Assembly: GCA_030628445.1 (NCBI GenBank)
Contig: DAOVQV010000009.1
Span: 1-14,435, forward strand
Direction: 5' to 3'
Length of the DNA: 14,435 bases
From: Phycisphaerae bacterium
GTDB lineage: Bacteria > Planctomycetota > Phycisphaerae > SM23-33
A model generated the notes under the pieces. It had not been told where the DNA came from and ran no database searches. It saw nothing but the letters and a program-made list of their open reading frames with translations. The translations under genes were made by a program, and so were the position numbers. Numbering within the stretch: position 1 is the stretch's first letter; each line of letters begins with the position of its first letter. Positions 1 to 7,725 of the stretch are shown here, piece after piece.

Positions 1-764
1 ACCGTCCCGCGAAGCTTTTTCGCCTGATTTGAACATCTTAAGCATGTCCAGTCGTACCCATGACCGCCGCATCTTGGACAGGTGACACGAATACGGTCAG
101 TAACAGTTTCGTAATCAGGTTCCCATCGCCGTCTGCGCCTGTCTTTGTATGCTGTGAATCTCTTCCTAACTCTCCGCTCACGTGTTTCCACGATGAACCC
201 TTTGCCGCCGCATTTGTAGCAGGTGCCTTTCCCCCACTGTCCTTTACAGCCTGGGCAAGTGATGCGGCCGGTGCTGTTACATTTCTTGCACTTGGACAGG
301 CCTGTTGCGTGGCAGTCGGTGCAGGGCATAAAGCCGGCGCCTCGGCAGTATGGGCATTTCTTTGGTTTGCTTTGCTTGGGCTCATCGACAGGCGGCTTAT
401 GGCCTTCGGCGTAGTATTTCCGGGCCAGTGACTTGCGGAACAGGACCAACTGTTTCCACTCGACCGAGACACCTGCCTTCAGGGCTTTTCCGTAGGCGGC
501 GACGGCCTGTTCGTACTTGCCCGCGGCGAAGAGTTCCTCAGCGGCGTTAAACCCCGGATACCCATCCAGGGAGATTGAAGTTACTGACGCCAGCGCCTTG
601 GTCAGCTCGCGATCGTTGGACAGGCGGAACGTAACGGATACCTTCGTCGCCGACAGAATCTTTACGTCGGCATACCGGATTTGCTCCACTGTGACCTCGT
701 CGCCTGTTGCCTCGATGCCCACCGAGACGCCGAGCAGCAAAACGATAAGGCACATGCGTTTCAT
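1..764 (-). CDS. Exported protein with TPR-like segment and DnaJ-type CxxC zinc-ribbon repeats (3' end beyond window)
   Basis: An uninterrupted frame of 254 codons runs from ATG at 764 off the left edge, so the C-terminus is missing. Residues 1-19 look like a short Sec signal peptide (Lys-Arg, then a hydrophobic run, cleavage probably after IEA). Residues 74-97 resemble one TPR helix pair (AAEELFAAGKYEQAVAAYGKAL). From residue 137 there are seven CxxC knuckles, at C137/C140, C148/C151, C159/C162, C170/C173, C182/C185, C228/C231 and C240/C243. Several are followed by GxG-like residues (CPYCRGAGF, CYKCGGKGF, CPRCGGHGY), as in the DnaJ cysteine-rich domain. The first four are exactly 11 residues apart. 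A basic linker (193-214) separates knuckles five and six. No J-domain is visible. The role is unknown; zinc binding and protein-protein contact outside the cytoplasm are inferred. ATG at 755 is an alternative start. The gene lies behind galE but has its own promoter-like site. Confidence 0.8.
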   Translation of the reverse strand, partial: MKRMCLIVLLLGVSVGIEATGDEVTVEQIRYADVKILSATKVSVTFRLSNDRELTKALASVTSISLDGYPGFNAAEELFAAGKYEQAVAAYGKALKAGVSVEWKQLVLFRKSLARKYYAEGHKPPVDEPKQSKPKKCPYCRGAGFMPCTDCHATGLSKCKKCNSTGRITCPGCKGQWGKGTCYKCGGKGFIVETRERRVRKRFTAYKDRRRRRWEPDYETVTDRIRVTCPRCGGHGYDWTCLRCSNQAKKLRGT

Positions 765-809
765 GATCGGCCCCGTGTTCTCTTTATCTGTCGCATACTC
801 CGTGCGAAG

Positions 810-829
810 ATGCGTTGACGACGACGCAT
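810..829 (-). repeat. Small inverted repeat in the leader of the CxxC-repeat gene
   Basis: ATGCGT (810-815) and ACGCAT (824-829) form a perfect 6-bp stem with an 8-base loop, within the predicted 5' leader. It has no T-run and does not cover the start codon. It could be a minor RNA hairpin or chance. Confidence 0.25.
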
Positions 830-856
830 TTGTACGGGTGTGCTTCAGCGTGCTAG

Positions 857-885
857 ATAATACGCCCAGGTTGCCCAGCCGTCAA
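857..885 (-). promoter_or_regulatory. Sigma70-like promoter for the CxxC-repeat protein gene
   Basis: On the minus strand, TTGACG (880-885) and TATTAT (857-862) are separated by exactly 17 bases: five of six consensus matches in each box. It sits just downstream of the galE stop codon and would give a leader of roughly 85 nt before the ATG at 764. It suggests that the edge gene is transcribed independently of galE. It is predicted from sequence only. Confidence 0.55.
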
Positions 886-895
886 CTATTTAAGG

Positions 896-1879
896 CTATT
901 GGGCGTAGCCCGTCGGATGCGCCTCGTGCCACGCCCAGGCGTGGGAGATTATGGTCTCAAGTTGCGGGTATTTCGGGCACCAGCCCAGCTCGGCGGCCGC
1001 CCGCTTCCACGAGGCTACGAGGCGCGGCGGGTCGCCCGGTCGGCGGGGCGCGACCTCGGCCGGGATATCATGCCCGGTGACCCGGCGCGCCGCGGCGATG
1101 ACCTGCTTGACCGAGAACCCCTCGCCGTTACCGAGGTTGTAGACCTTCGTCCGGGCGGGCTCTATCGCCTCGACCGCCGCGATGTGCGCTTGGGCCAGAT
1201 CGCAGACGTGAATGTAATCGCGGATGCATGTCCCGTCCGGCGTGTCGTAATCGTCACCGAAGATCCGCACCTTCTGACGCGTCCCCAGCGCGACCTGAAG
1301 GATCAGCGGAACGAGGTGCGTCTCGGGATCGTGGTCCTCGCCGATCTCGCCGGTAGGGTCGGCGCCGGCGACGTTGAAGTACCGCAGCGAGACGGACCCA
1401 AGCCCGTAGGCCTCGGCGTAGGCCCGCAGCATCAGCTCGGTGCAGACCTTGCTGGCGCCGTATGGGTTGATCGGATCGAACGGGTCGTTCTCTTCGATGC
1501 TAGTTCGCTTGGGCCGGCCGTACACGGCCGCTGTGGAGCTGAAGACCATCCTCTCTGCGCCGCAGTCGCGCATCGCCTCAAGCAGCGTCATGGTCCCGAT
1601 CGTGTTGCAGCGGAAGTATTCGTCGGGCTTCTCGATGGAGTCCGCTACGTCGGCGAGGGCTGCCAGGTGGATTACCAGCTCGATTTTGTTCTCGTCCATC
1701 GCCGAGCGTAGCTTCCGGCCGTCGGTGATGTCGCCGACGATCAGCTTGGCGTCGGCGACGCTCTGGCGATGGCCTTTGGTTAAATTATCGTAGACGATCG
1801 GCGTATGACCGGCGCTTTCAAGTGCGCGCAACAGATGTGAACCGATGTACCCCGCCCCTCCGGTAACTAAGACGTTCAT
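896..1879 (-). CDS. galE: UDP-glucose 4-epimerase
   Basis: This 327-residue protein interconverts UDP-glucose and UDP-galactose in the cytoplasm, feeding galactose into surface glycans; some relatives also act on UDP-GlcNAc. It is an extended short-chain dehydrogenase. The NAD-binding loop is TGGAGYIGSH (6-15), followed by the acidic YDNLTKGH (30-37). The catalytic triad is T116 in SSTAAVYG (114-121; E. coli has Ser, Thr is common), Y140 and K144 in YGASK. RYFNVAGADP (166-175) and RDYIHVCDLA (220-229) are further GalE-typical motifs, and length is normal. The start at 1879 is chosen because AGGAGA (1885-1890) lies 5 bases upstream and the NAD loop begins at residue 6. The frame stays open far upstream, but only as the antisense of mfd. 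The gene is divergent from mfd. GalE is the best call; a UDP-GlcNAc-preferring epimerase is the main alternative. Confidence 0.95.
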   Translation of the reverse strand: MNVLVTGGAGYIGSHLLRALESAGHTPIVYDNLTKGHRQSVADAKLIVGDITDGRKLRSAMDENKIELVIHLAALADVADSIEKPDEYFRCNTIGTMTLLEAMRDCGAERMVFSSTAAVYGRPKRTSIEENDPFDPINPYGASKVCTELMLRAYAEAYGLGSVSLRYFNVAGADPTGEIGEDHDPETHLVPLILQVALGTRQKVRIFGDDYDTPDGTCIRDYIHVCDLAQAHIAAVEAIEPARTKVYNLGNGEGFSVKQVIAAARRVTGHDIPAEVAPRRPGDPPRLVASWKRAAAELGWCPKYPQLETIISHAWAWHEAHPTGYAQ

Positions 1880-1907
1880 TGACTTCTCCTGACCGCGAGT
1901 TGGGGCG

Positions 1908-1936
1908 ATTATAGAGGTAGTTGGGTCTGCTTGCAA
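1908..1936 (-). promoter_or_regulatory. Sigma70-like promoter for galE
   Basis: On the minus strand, TTGCAA (1931-1936), a 17-base spacer and a perfect TATAAT (1908-1913) precede galE. The predicted transcript begins near 1900, leaving a leader of about 20 nt that contains the AGGAGA ribosome binding site. It is the strongest promoter candidate in the window by -10 box. Confidence 0.6.
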
Positions 1937-1963
1937 ATTCGGCGCTGTGAAACAGTGAGCTCT

Positions 1964-1992
1964 TTGCGGGCGGGCGGGGAATCGGTTAGAAT
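1964..1992 (+). promoter_or_regulatory. Possible sigma70-like promoter for mfd
   Basis: On the plus strand, TTGCGG (1964-1969), 17 bases and TAGAAT (1987-1992) lie about 100 bases ahead of mfd. The -10 box matches five of six consensus bases but the -35 box only three, so the call is weak. It would be back to back with the galE promoter in the 214-bp divergent region, where I see nothing else. Confidence 0.3.
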
Positions 1993-2093
1993 CTTCGCGG
2001 CCGGATTGGCCGATGTGAGTTACAGAACAAGGATTTGCGGGTGTTGCGCCGGGCGGTTTTGCAAAATCGTCCGCGCCTCTTGGTGCGCGCAGA

Positions 2094-5000
2094 GTGCTGT
2101 ACGTGTTCGAAGGCGTCCTGAAAAACGAGCAGCTTCGTGAAATCGCCGCCCGTCTCTCGCCGGGGCGCAAGGAGCGTCTCGCCGGTGTTTGGGGCTCGGC
2201 CGGGCCGCTGGTCGCTGCGGCGCTGGGACGGATCAGGAAGGTCCCGGTCCTGTTTATCGCCGCCCATCTGGACGACGCCGACGAGGTGGCCGACGACTGG
2301 GAGGTGTTCACCGGCTCGCCCGCCCAGTTGTTCCCGGCGTGGGAGGTGGACATCGGTTCCGACCACCTCAACGACGAGATCGCCGGCGAGCGGGTCCGCA
2401 TCTGCAATCTGCTTACCGCGCCGCCCGGGCAGCGCGACGAGCCGGTGGATCTGATCGTCGCCCCGGTGATGGCGCTGCTCCAGCCCGTGCCCTCGAAGGA
2501 GTTGCTGGAGGAGGGGCGGGTTTCCCTGCACAAGGGGCTCCAACTGGGACCGGACGCCCTGGGGGCCTGGTTGGTCGATGCGGGGTTTGAGCACGTGGAG
2601 CAGGTGGACCAGCAGGGCCAGTTCGCCCGCCGTGGCGGGATCGTGGACGTCCTTCCGCCTGGTGTGACACGGGCTGTGCGGGTGGAGTTCTTCGGCGACG
2701 AGATCGAGTCGATCCGGCGTTTCGATCTGGACACGCAGCGCAGCACGGGGGATGTCGACGGGTTCGACCTGACGGAGATCACGGCAGGGCGCCAGACCGA
2801 CCCGCAAGATACGACGCATCTGCTGAGCTACTTACCGCCCGAGACTATCGTTTGTATGATCGAACCGGCCGAAGTCGCCGAACTCGCCGAGCAGCTCTAC
2901 CACCGGGCGCAGGAGGTGGCCGAGGGCCTGGAATCCAGCTTGGTTCGCTTCGGCGCCGAGCAGATCCTCGCCGCCGCCGAGCAGTTCGCCGTGGTTGAGA
3001 TGCACAGGTTCACCCCAAAGACCGCCGCCGGCGCCGTCCCGATGGGCGTCCGGTCGCTGGAGCGCATGGCGATCAATACTCACGAGGCGCTGGGTGAGCT
3101 TGAAGAGCTCTCGGGTGTGGCGGATGTGTGGGTGTACTGCGAGAATCCGGCCGAGCGCGATCGGTTTTTCCAACTGCTGAACACGTCGCATAAGCTCCTG
3201 GGTCGGCGCGTCCATGTCGGGATCGGGCACGTGCACGGCGGATTCTACTGGCCCCTTCAGAAGCTGGCGGTTGTCGGGCACCACGAAATCTACCGCCGCT
3301 ACGCGAGGGTCCGTCGGATTCGCCGCGTCCGCGCCGGGCGGCCTATCGACTCGATGCTGGACTTGCAGATCGGGGACCACGTGGTGCACGTGGCGCACGG
3401 GATCGCCCGCTTCGACGGATTGGGCGACATGGAGCGGAACGGGCGGAAGGAGGAGTACCTGAGGCTGCGGTTCGCCGACAGCGCGGTTCTGCACGTCCCG
3501 GCCAGCCGAATCGACCTGGTGCAGAAATACATCGGTGCGCGCGCCCGGCGACCCGCCCTGAGCAAGCTGGGCGGGGCGGGGTGGGTGCGGCAAAAGAAGC
3601 GTGTAGCGGCAGCGGTTCGCGATCTGGCGGCTGAGATGCTGCAAATTCAGGCCATGCGAGAGGCCCAGCCGGGATGCAGCTTTGGGGGCGAGAGCGAGTG
3701 GGAGAAGCAGTTCACCGATGAGTTCATCTACACCGAGACGGAGGACCAGATCGCAGCGATGCAGCAGATCGAGGCGGACATGGCCGTGCCCCGGCCCACG
3801 GACCGACTTTTGTGCGGCGACGTGGGGTACGGGAAGACGGAGTTGGCGATGCGTTCGGCATTCAAGGTGGCCCAGGCCGGTAAGCAGGTGGCGGTGCTCG
3901 TCCCGACGACGGTCCTTGCCGCCCAGCACCACCGGACATTCTGCGAGCGGTTCGCCGACTATCCGTTTGAAATCGAGATGCTCAGCCGCTTTCGCACGGC
4001 CAGTCAGCAGGCGGGGATAATCAAGCGCCTTTCGATGGGGCAGATCGATGTTGTCATAGGCACGCATCGCTTGTTGAGCAAGGACGTGCGCTTCGCCGAT
4101 CTGGGCCTGGTGATAATCGACGAGGAGCAGCGCTTCGGCGTGGCGCACAAGGAACACCTCAAGTCGATGCGGACAACGGTTGAGGTCCTGACGATGACGG
4201 CTACGCCGATTCCGCGTACTCTTCACATGGCGCTGCTGGGGCTGCGGGACATAAGCTCGCTGGCGACGCCCCCGCTCGACCGCCGCGCGATCTACACGGA
4301 GGTCTGCCACAGCGACGATCAGTTGATCCGGATGGCGATCCTTCGCGAACTGAACCGCCAGGGGCAGGTGTTCTTCGTGCACAATCGCGTCCACAGCATT
4401 GAATCGGTCGCCGATCACGTCAGGAAACTTGTACCGGAGGTGCGGGTTGAAGTCGCACACGGTCAGATGCCGGAAGGCCGGTTGGAGAAGGTGATGCTGC
4501 GGCTTGTCGATCAGGAGATCGACGTGCTTGTCTGCACGACGATCATCGAATCCGGCCTGGACATCCCGACGGCCAACACGATGATAATCCACGACGCGGA
4601 CCGTTTCGGCCTGGCGGAGCTGCACCAGCTTCGTGGGCGGGTGGGGCGTTACAAGCACCGGGCGTATTGCTACCTGCTCCTTCCGGACAGGCGGACCGTA
4701 ACGCCGGGTGCGGCGCGTCGGCTCAAGGCGATCGAGGAGTTTTCCGACCTGGGGGCAGGGTTTCAAATCGCCATGCGAGACCTGGAGATCCGCGGGGCGG
4801 GTAACATCCTCGGGGCCGAGCAGAGCGGGCACATCGCCACGGTGGGCTACGAATTGTATTGTCAGTTGCTTGAGCGGGCGGTCCGCGAGCTTCGCGGGGT
4901 GGCTGGGCCCGTCCGGCGTCACGTCCACGTGGACCTGGGTATCGACGTTTACATACCGAAGGGGTTTATTCCTTCCGAGCGCCAGCGGATGGAGGTCTAC

Positions 5001-5351
5001 AGGCGGCTGGCGAACTGTCACACCTGCGAAGAACTGACCCAGCTGGGAGCCGATCTGGCGGACGCCTACGGGCAGGTCCCAGCGCAGGTCCAAACCATAC
5101 TTGATCTGGCGGAGATTCGTATCCTGGGGGGGCAGATGGGGATTGACAGTATTGTCCTGATGGACCCGGACGTGATCTTTGCGGTGCACGATTTCGCTGT
5201 CGCTAAGGATGTCTTCGAAGGTGCAGCTGGCAGCGTCCGGCTCCCCGATGAGCGGACCGTTCACTGGCGCCCGCCCAAGGCGTACCTTGAGATGCCGACT
5301 ATCGTGAATGTGCTTCTTAAGCGTTTAAGGGGGGTCCGGGTTCCACTATAA
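2094..5351 (+). CDS. mfd: Transcription-repair coupling factor Mfd
   Basis: Mfd removes RNA polymerase stalled at DNA lesions and recruits UvrA for nucleotide excision repair. The 1085 residues are slightly shorter than E. coli Mfd (1148) but show the full order of domains. The UvrB-like N-terminal module is about 1-340. The CarD-like RNA-polymerase-interacting domain is about 420-482 ([19 protein letters not shown]). The RecG-like translocase has a Q-type motif near FIYTETEDQ (544-552), Walker [10 protein letters not shown] (575-583, K581), Walker B DEEQ (676-679), TATP (702-705) and motif [10 protein letters not shown] (845-852). The TRG-type motif is [19 protein letters not shown] (902-920), and a C-terminal TRCF domain covers about 940-1065. 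The start is GTG at 2094; the frame is open back to a stop at 2016-2018 with no other usual start codon, and no good ribosome binding site is visible, so the exact start is uncertain. A parvulin-type lipoprotein gene follows after 40 bp. Confidence 0.96.
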   Translation: MLYVFEGVLKNEQLREIAARLSPGRKERLAGVWGSAGPLVAAALGRIRKVPVLFIAAHLDDADEVADDWEVFTGSPAQLFPAWEVDIGSDHLNDEIAGERVRICNLLTAPPGQRDEPVDLIVAPVMALLQPVPSKELLEEGRVSLHKGLQLGPDALGAWLVDAGFEHVEQVDQQGQFARRGGIVDVLPPGVTRAVRVEFFGDEIESIRRFDLDTQRSTGDVDGFDLTEITAGRQTDPQDTTHLLSYLPPETIVCMIEPAEVAELAEQLYHRAQEVAEGLESSLVRFGAEQILAAAEQFAVVEMHRFTPKTAAGAVPMGVRSLERMAINTHEALGELEELSGVADVWVYCENPAERDRFFQLLNTSHKLLGRRVHVGIGHVHGGFYWPLQKLAVVGHHEIYRRYARVRRIRRVRAGRPIDSMLDLQIGDHVVHVAHGIARFDGLGDMERNGRKEEYLRLRFADSAVLHVPASRIDLVQKYIGARARRPALSKLGGAGWVRQKKRVAAAVRDLAAEMLQIQAMREAQPGCSFGGESEWEKQFTDEFIYTETEDQIAAMQQIEADMAVPRPTDRLLCGDVGYGKTELAMRSAFKVAQAGKQVAVLVPTTVLAAQHHRTFCERFADYPFEIEMLSRFRTASQQAGIIKRLSMGQIDVVIGTHRLLSKDVRFADLGLVIIDEEQRFGVAHKEHLKSMRTTVEVLTMTATPIPRTLHMALLGLRDISSLATPPLDRRAIYTEVCHSDDQLIRMAILRELNRQGQVFFVHNRVHSIESVADHVRKLVPEVRVEVAHGQMPEGRLEKVMLRLVDQEIDVLVCTTIIESGLDIPTANTMIIHDADRFGLAELHQLRGRVGRYKHRAYCYLLLPDRRTVTPGAARRLKAIEEFSDLGAGFQIAMRDLEIRGAGNILGAEQSGHIATVGYELYCQLLERAVRELRGVAGPVRRHVHVDLGIDVYIPKGFIPSERQRMEVYRRLANCHTCEELTQLGADLADAYGQVPAQVQTILDLAEIRILGGQMGIDSIVLMDPDVIFAVHDFAVAKDVFEGAAGSVRLPDERTVHWRPPKAYLEMPTIVNVLLKRLRGVRVPL

Positions 5352-5391
5352 TCCTCACCTTCAGGTCCCGTTGTCACTTAGAGGTGTGTCT

Positions 5392-6666
5392 ATGTATCGA
5401 AGAGCCGTGTGTATGATATTGGCGGCGGGTGTGGTGGTGAGTTTGGCTGGGTGCGGCCGCTGGCCGTGGAAGCGCAAGGCCCCGGATATGCTGGAAGCAA
5501 CGACGGAGGACCGTGAGCCGTTTGAAGGTCCCTCTGCTGGGAGGACCACGACTACGCGCCCGGTCTCCGTGAGGGACATCTCCGGCGGCCGGGAAACTGA
5601 CCGCCCTGCATCCGGCGCGGAGACGCAGGAGCCCGCTGTGGAATCGTCTCAGACGGGCGAGGACCGCGAGGTAATCGCCGGGTCGATTCTGCAGGTGAAC
5701 GATCAGTTCATCACCGTCAAGGATGTCCTGCGCGGGACCCGGGTGCAGTTGATGGGCCTACCCGCAGGCGTAAGTGAGCAGACGTTTCGTCGTAAGGCAC
5801 GCCAGATCATCAGCGAGGAGCTTCGCAAACAGGCGACTGAGGCACTCGTCCTGGTGGAGGCGAGACGGGAGCTGACGGAGGCGCAGGAACAGCGAATCCA
5901 GAAGGAAGTTGAGCAAGGTCTGCGCGCTATGATCACCGACGCGGACGGCAGCCGGAAGAAACTCGAGCACCGCCTCCTGAACCAGGGCACGAACCTGGAG
6001 GCGGCCCTGGCGGATTACCGCAACAACCTGACGATTCGGACCTATCTTCGGGCCAAGTTCTATCCGCACGTCGAGGTCACCCGCCGGATGCTGCTGGATG
6101 AATACCGCAGGAAGAAGTCTCAATACTCATCGCCCAAGAAGGTGCAGATGCAGATCATCTGTGCTGTGGATAAGTCTTTCCTGTCGAAGGTTCCGACCCA
6201 GCCGGCCGATAATCGGGAACTGCTAGCCAAGGGTCTGGCCAAGGGAAGGATTGCCGAAGCGGTACGTGCGTTGGCGGCTGGGGATGATTTCGCCGATGTC
6301 GCCAAGCGGTTGTCCTGTGGGACCAAGGCCAACTCCGGTGGTCTGTGGCCGTTGATGGCGAAGGGTAACTTCCGCTACGAGAATGTCGAGCGAGCAGCCT
6401 TTGAACTGGTCGAAGGGCAGGTCAGCGATGTCATTGAGACCGAGTCAGGATACTATATCGTCAGAGCGGCCAAGGTGGTTCCCGCCGAAGTCGTCAGCTT
6501 CGAAGAAGCGCAGCGTCAGATCGAGTGGGATCTTCGCCAGCAGCAGTACCAAAAGCTAACCGAGCAGCATTTCCAGCGCCTCATGGACCAAGCTACAATC
6601 GTCCAGTCCGACAGGTTCGTTGCGTTGGCGGTGGACTGCGCGGTGAAAGAACACTGGGGACAGTGA
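5392..6666 (+). CDS. Lipoprotein of the SurA/PrsA parvulin-type foldase family, hallmark histidines replaced
   Basis: This 424-residue exported protein is probably a periplasmic chaperone for outer-membrane or secreted proteins. Residues 1-21 form a lipoprotein signal (basic MYRR, hydrophobic core, lipobox LAGC with C21 as the lipidated cysteine). A low-complexity, Thr/Glu-rich linker covers about 30-93. A SurA-N-like segment starts at GSILQVNDQFITVKDVL (97-113) and continues as charged helices to about 245. A PpiC-like domain spans about 247-362, recognisable from FADVAKRLS (300-308), SGGLWPLMAKGNF (315-327), AAFELVEGQVSDVIET (335-350) and GYYIVRA (353-359), followed by a helical tail. The usual parvulin RHI and GYHI histidines are Q254 and Y355 here, so isomerase activity is doubtful. 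The ATG at 5392 is preferred over TTG at 5371: AGAGGTG (5380-5386) precedes it and the signal peptide then begins properly. It probably shares a transcript with mfd. Confidence 0.8.
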   Translation: MYRRAVCMILAAGVVVSLAGCGRWPWKRKAPDMLEATTEDREPFEGPSAGRTTTTRPVSVRDISGGRETDRPASGAETQEPAVESSQTGEDREVIAGSILQVNDQFITVKDVLRGTRVQLMGLPAGVSEQTFRRKARQIISEELRKQATEALVLVEARRELTEAQEQRIQKEVEQGLRAMITDADGSRKKLEHRLLNQGTNLEAALADYRNNLTIRTYLRAKFYPHVEVTRRMLLDEYRRKKSQYSSPKKVQMQIICAVDKSFLSKVPTQPADNRELLAKGLAKGRIAEAVRALAAGDDFADVAKRLSCGTKANSGGLWPLMAKGNFRYENVERAAFELVEGQVSDVIETESGYYIVRAAKVVPAEVVSFEEAQRQIEWDLRQQQYQKLTEQHFQRLMDQATIVQSDRFVALAVDCAVKEHWGQ

Positions 6667-6672
6667 AGCGCC

Positions 6673-7725
6673 TTAAGCGTCTTTTCTTATGATGTCCGGG
6701 CCCCGGCGGGTCCCGGCCGGGCCGTCCCACTTGTAATTCTTGATGGATGTGATGATCTCGTTGGCTACTTCGACGGCGGCCAAGCCGTCAGCCGCAGAGA
6801 CGATCGGCGCCGCGCCGTTGACTACCGTGTCGCGAAATGCCTCCGCCTGCTTGCGGAGCGGCTCGGACGAGTCCTCGATCGCCAAGTGCTCCACCTTAAG
6901 CAGCTTGGTGTAATCGATGCTCTTGGCGAGCTCGGCGAGGTTGCTGATATCCAGCTTGCGGGCCATTTGTATCATATCGAGATTGGCGCTTTTCTTGATG
7001 ACCATCCCGACTTTCTTCCCGTAGTCGACGGAAACATACGCCTGCTCGGAAAAGATCCGCATCTTTCGCTCGGTTTTTATTGCGAGCCTGCTGGCGGTGA
7101 TGTTGGCGACGCAGCCATTGTCGAAAACCAGCCGGGCATTGCAGATATCTTCGTGGGCGCCTATCACGTTAACCCCGACGGCGTGGATCGCCTCGACATC
7201 TGCGCCCACGAGCATCAGCACCAGGTCGATGTCGTGGATCATCATGTCCAGCACGACGCCGATGTCGCCCGAGCGGAAGGTGAACGGACTTATGCGATGG
7301 GCCTCTATGAACTTCGGCTGGATCGCGTGCTTGCTTATCGCCAGGACCGCAGGATTGAACCGCTCGGTATGCCCCACCTGCACGCTCGTGCCGGTCTTTT
7401 GGGCCAGGTCCAGAATCTCCTTTGCCACCTCCGGTGTGTTTGCCAATGGTTTTTCTATCAACACGGGCTTACCGGCGGTAATGAACGGTCTTGCCGCCTC
7501 GAGGTGGCTGACGGTGGGGACCGCGATAATGGCCGCGTCGACAAGCGGGGCCGCTTCGGCGGCGCTGGTAAGCGGCGTGGTCCCGTGCTGCTTGGCGACC
7601 TGGCGAGCGGTGGGCTCACTGGTATCGACGACGCAGGCGAGCTCGGCCTGGTCCATTTCACTCAGGACGCGGGCGTGCAGTTTGCCCATGCGTCCGGCCC
7701 CGACGACCGCAACACGGAAACTCAT
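6673..7725 (-). CDS. Gfo/Idh/MocA-family NAD(P)-dependent oxidoreductase; candidate UDP-sugar oxidase (GnnA-like)
   Basis: A 350-residue cytoplasmic dehydrogenase. The Rossmann loop is VGAGRMG (8-14), then VDTSEP (33-38), the family EKP motif at 91-93 (IEKPLA), VGHTERFNP (117-125) and MIHDIDLV (162-169), whose H164/D165 lie in the substrate and catalytic region of the family. It starts at 7725 with AGGAGG (7734-7739) 8 bases upstream, and its ATG overlaps the stop of the preceding LpxA gene by 4 bp (ATGA), so the two are translationally linked. It is the last gene of the envelope operon and converges with the parvulin gene. In bacteria whose lipid A contains 2,3-diamino-2,3-dideoxyglucose, a Gfo/Idh enzyme (GnnA) beside lpxA oxidises UDP-GlcNAc at C3. 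That role is plausible here from context, but the partner transaminase GnnB is not in the window. The family call is firm and the substrate is inferred. Confidence 0.88.
   Translation of the reverse strand: MSFRVAVVGAGRMGKLHARVLSEMDQAELACVVDTSEPTARQVAKQHGTTPLTSAAEAAPLVDAAIIAVPTVSHLEAARPFITAGKPVLIEKPLANTPEVAKEILDLAQKTGTSVQVGHTERFNPAVLAISKHAIQPKFIEAHRISPFTFRSGDIGVVLDMMIHDIDLVLMLVGADVEAIHAVGVNVIGAHEDICNARLVFDNGCVANITASRLAIKTERKMRIFSEQAYVSVDYGKKVGMVIKKSANLDMIQMARKLDISNLAELAKSIDYTKLLKVEHLAIEDSSEPLRKQAEAFRDTVVNGAAPIVSAADGLAAVEVANEIITSIKNYKWDGPAGTRRGPDIIRKDA

Noticed and set aside
38..472. Small frames on both strands over the left-edge gene
   Set aside because: The uninterrupted minus-strand frame with signal peptide and CxxC repeats accounts for the region; the others lack domains and disagree with it.
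899..1711. A 270-codon plus-strand frame opposite galE
   Set aside because: It has no domain signature, and galE on the other strand explains the codon bias fully.
1880..2782. N-terminal extension of galE giving a 628-residue protein
   Set aside because: The extra part is the antisense of mfd and the intergenic region; the NAD-binding motif, ribosome binding site and promoter all place the galE start at 1879.
2832..5264. An 810-codon open frame antisense to mfd
   Set aside because: It lies wholly opposite mfd, its translation is rich in His/Arg/Val/Leu with no recognisable domain, and such frames are common opposite GC-rich genes with strong third-position bias.
6668..6688. Intrinsic terminator after the parvulin gene
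   Set aside because: The stem is only 4 bp including a G-T pair, and the T-run is interrupted; this is too weak to call as a feature.
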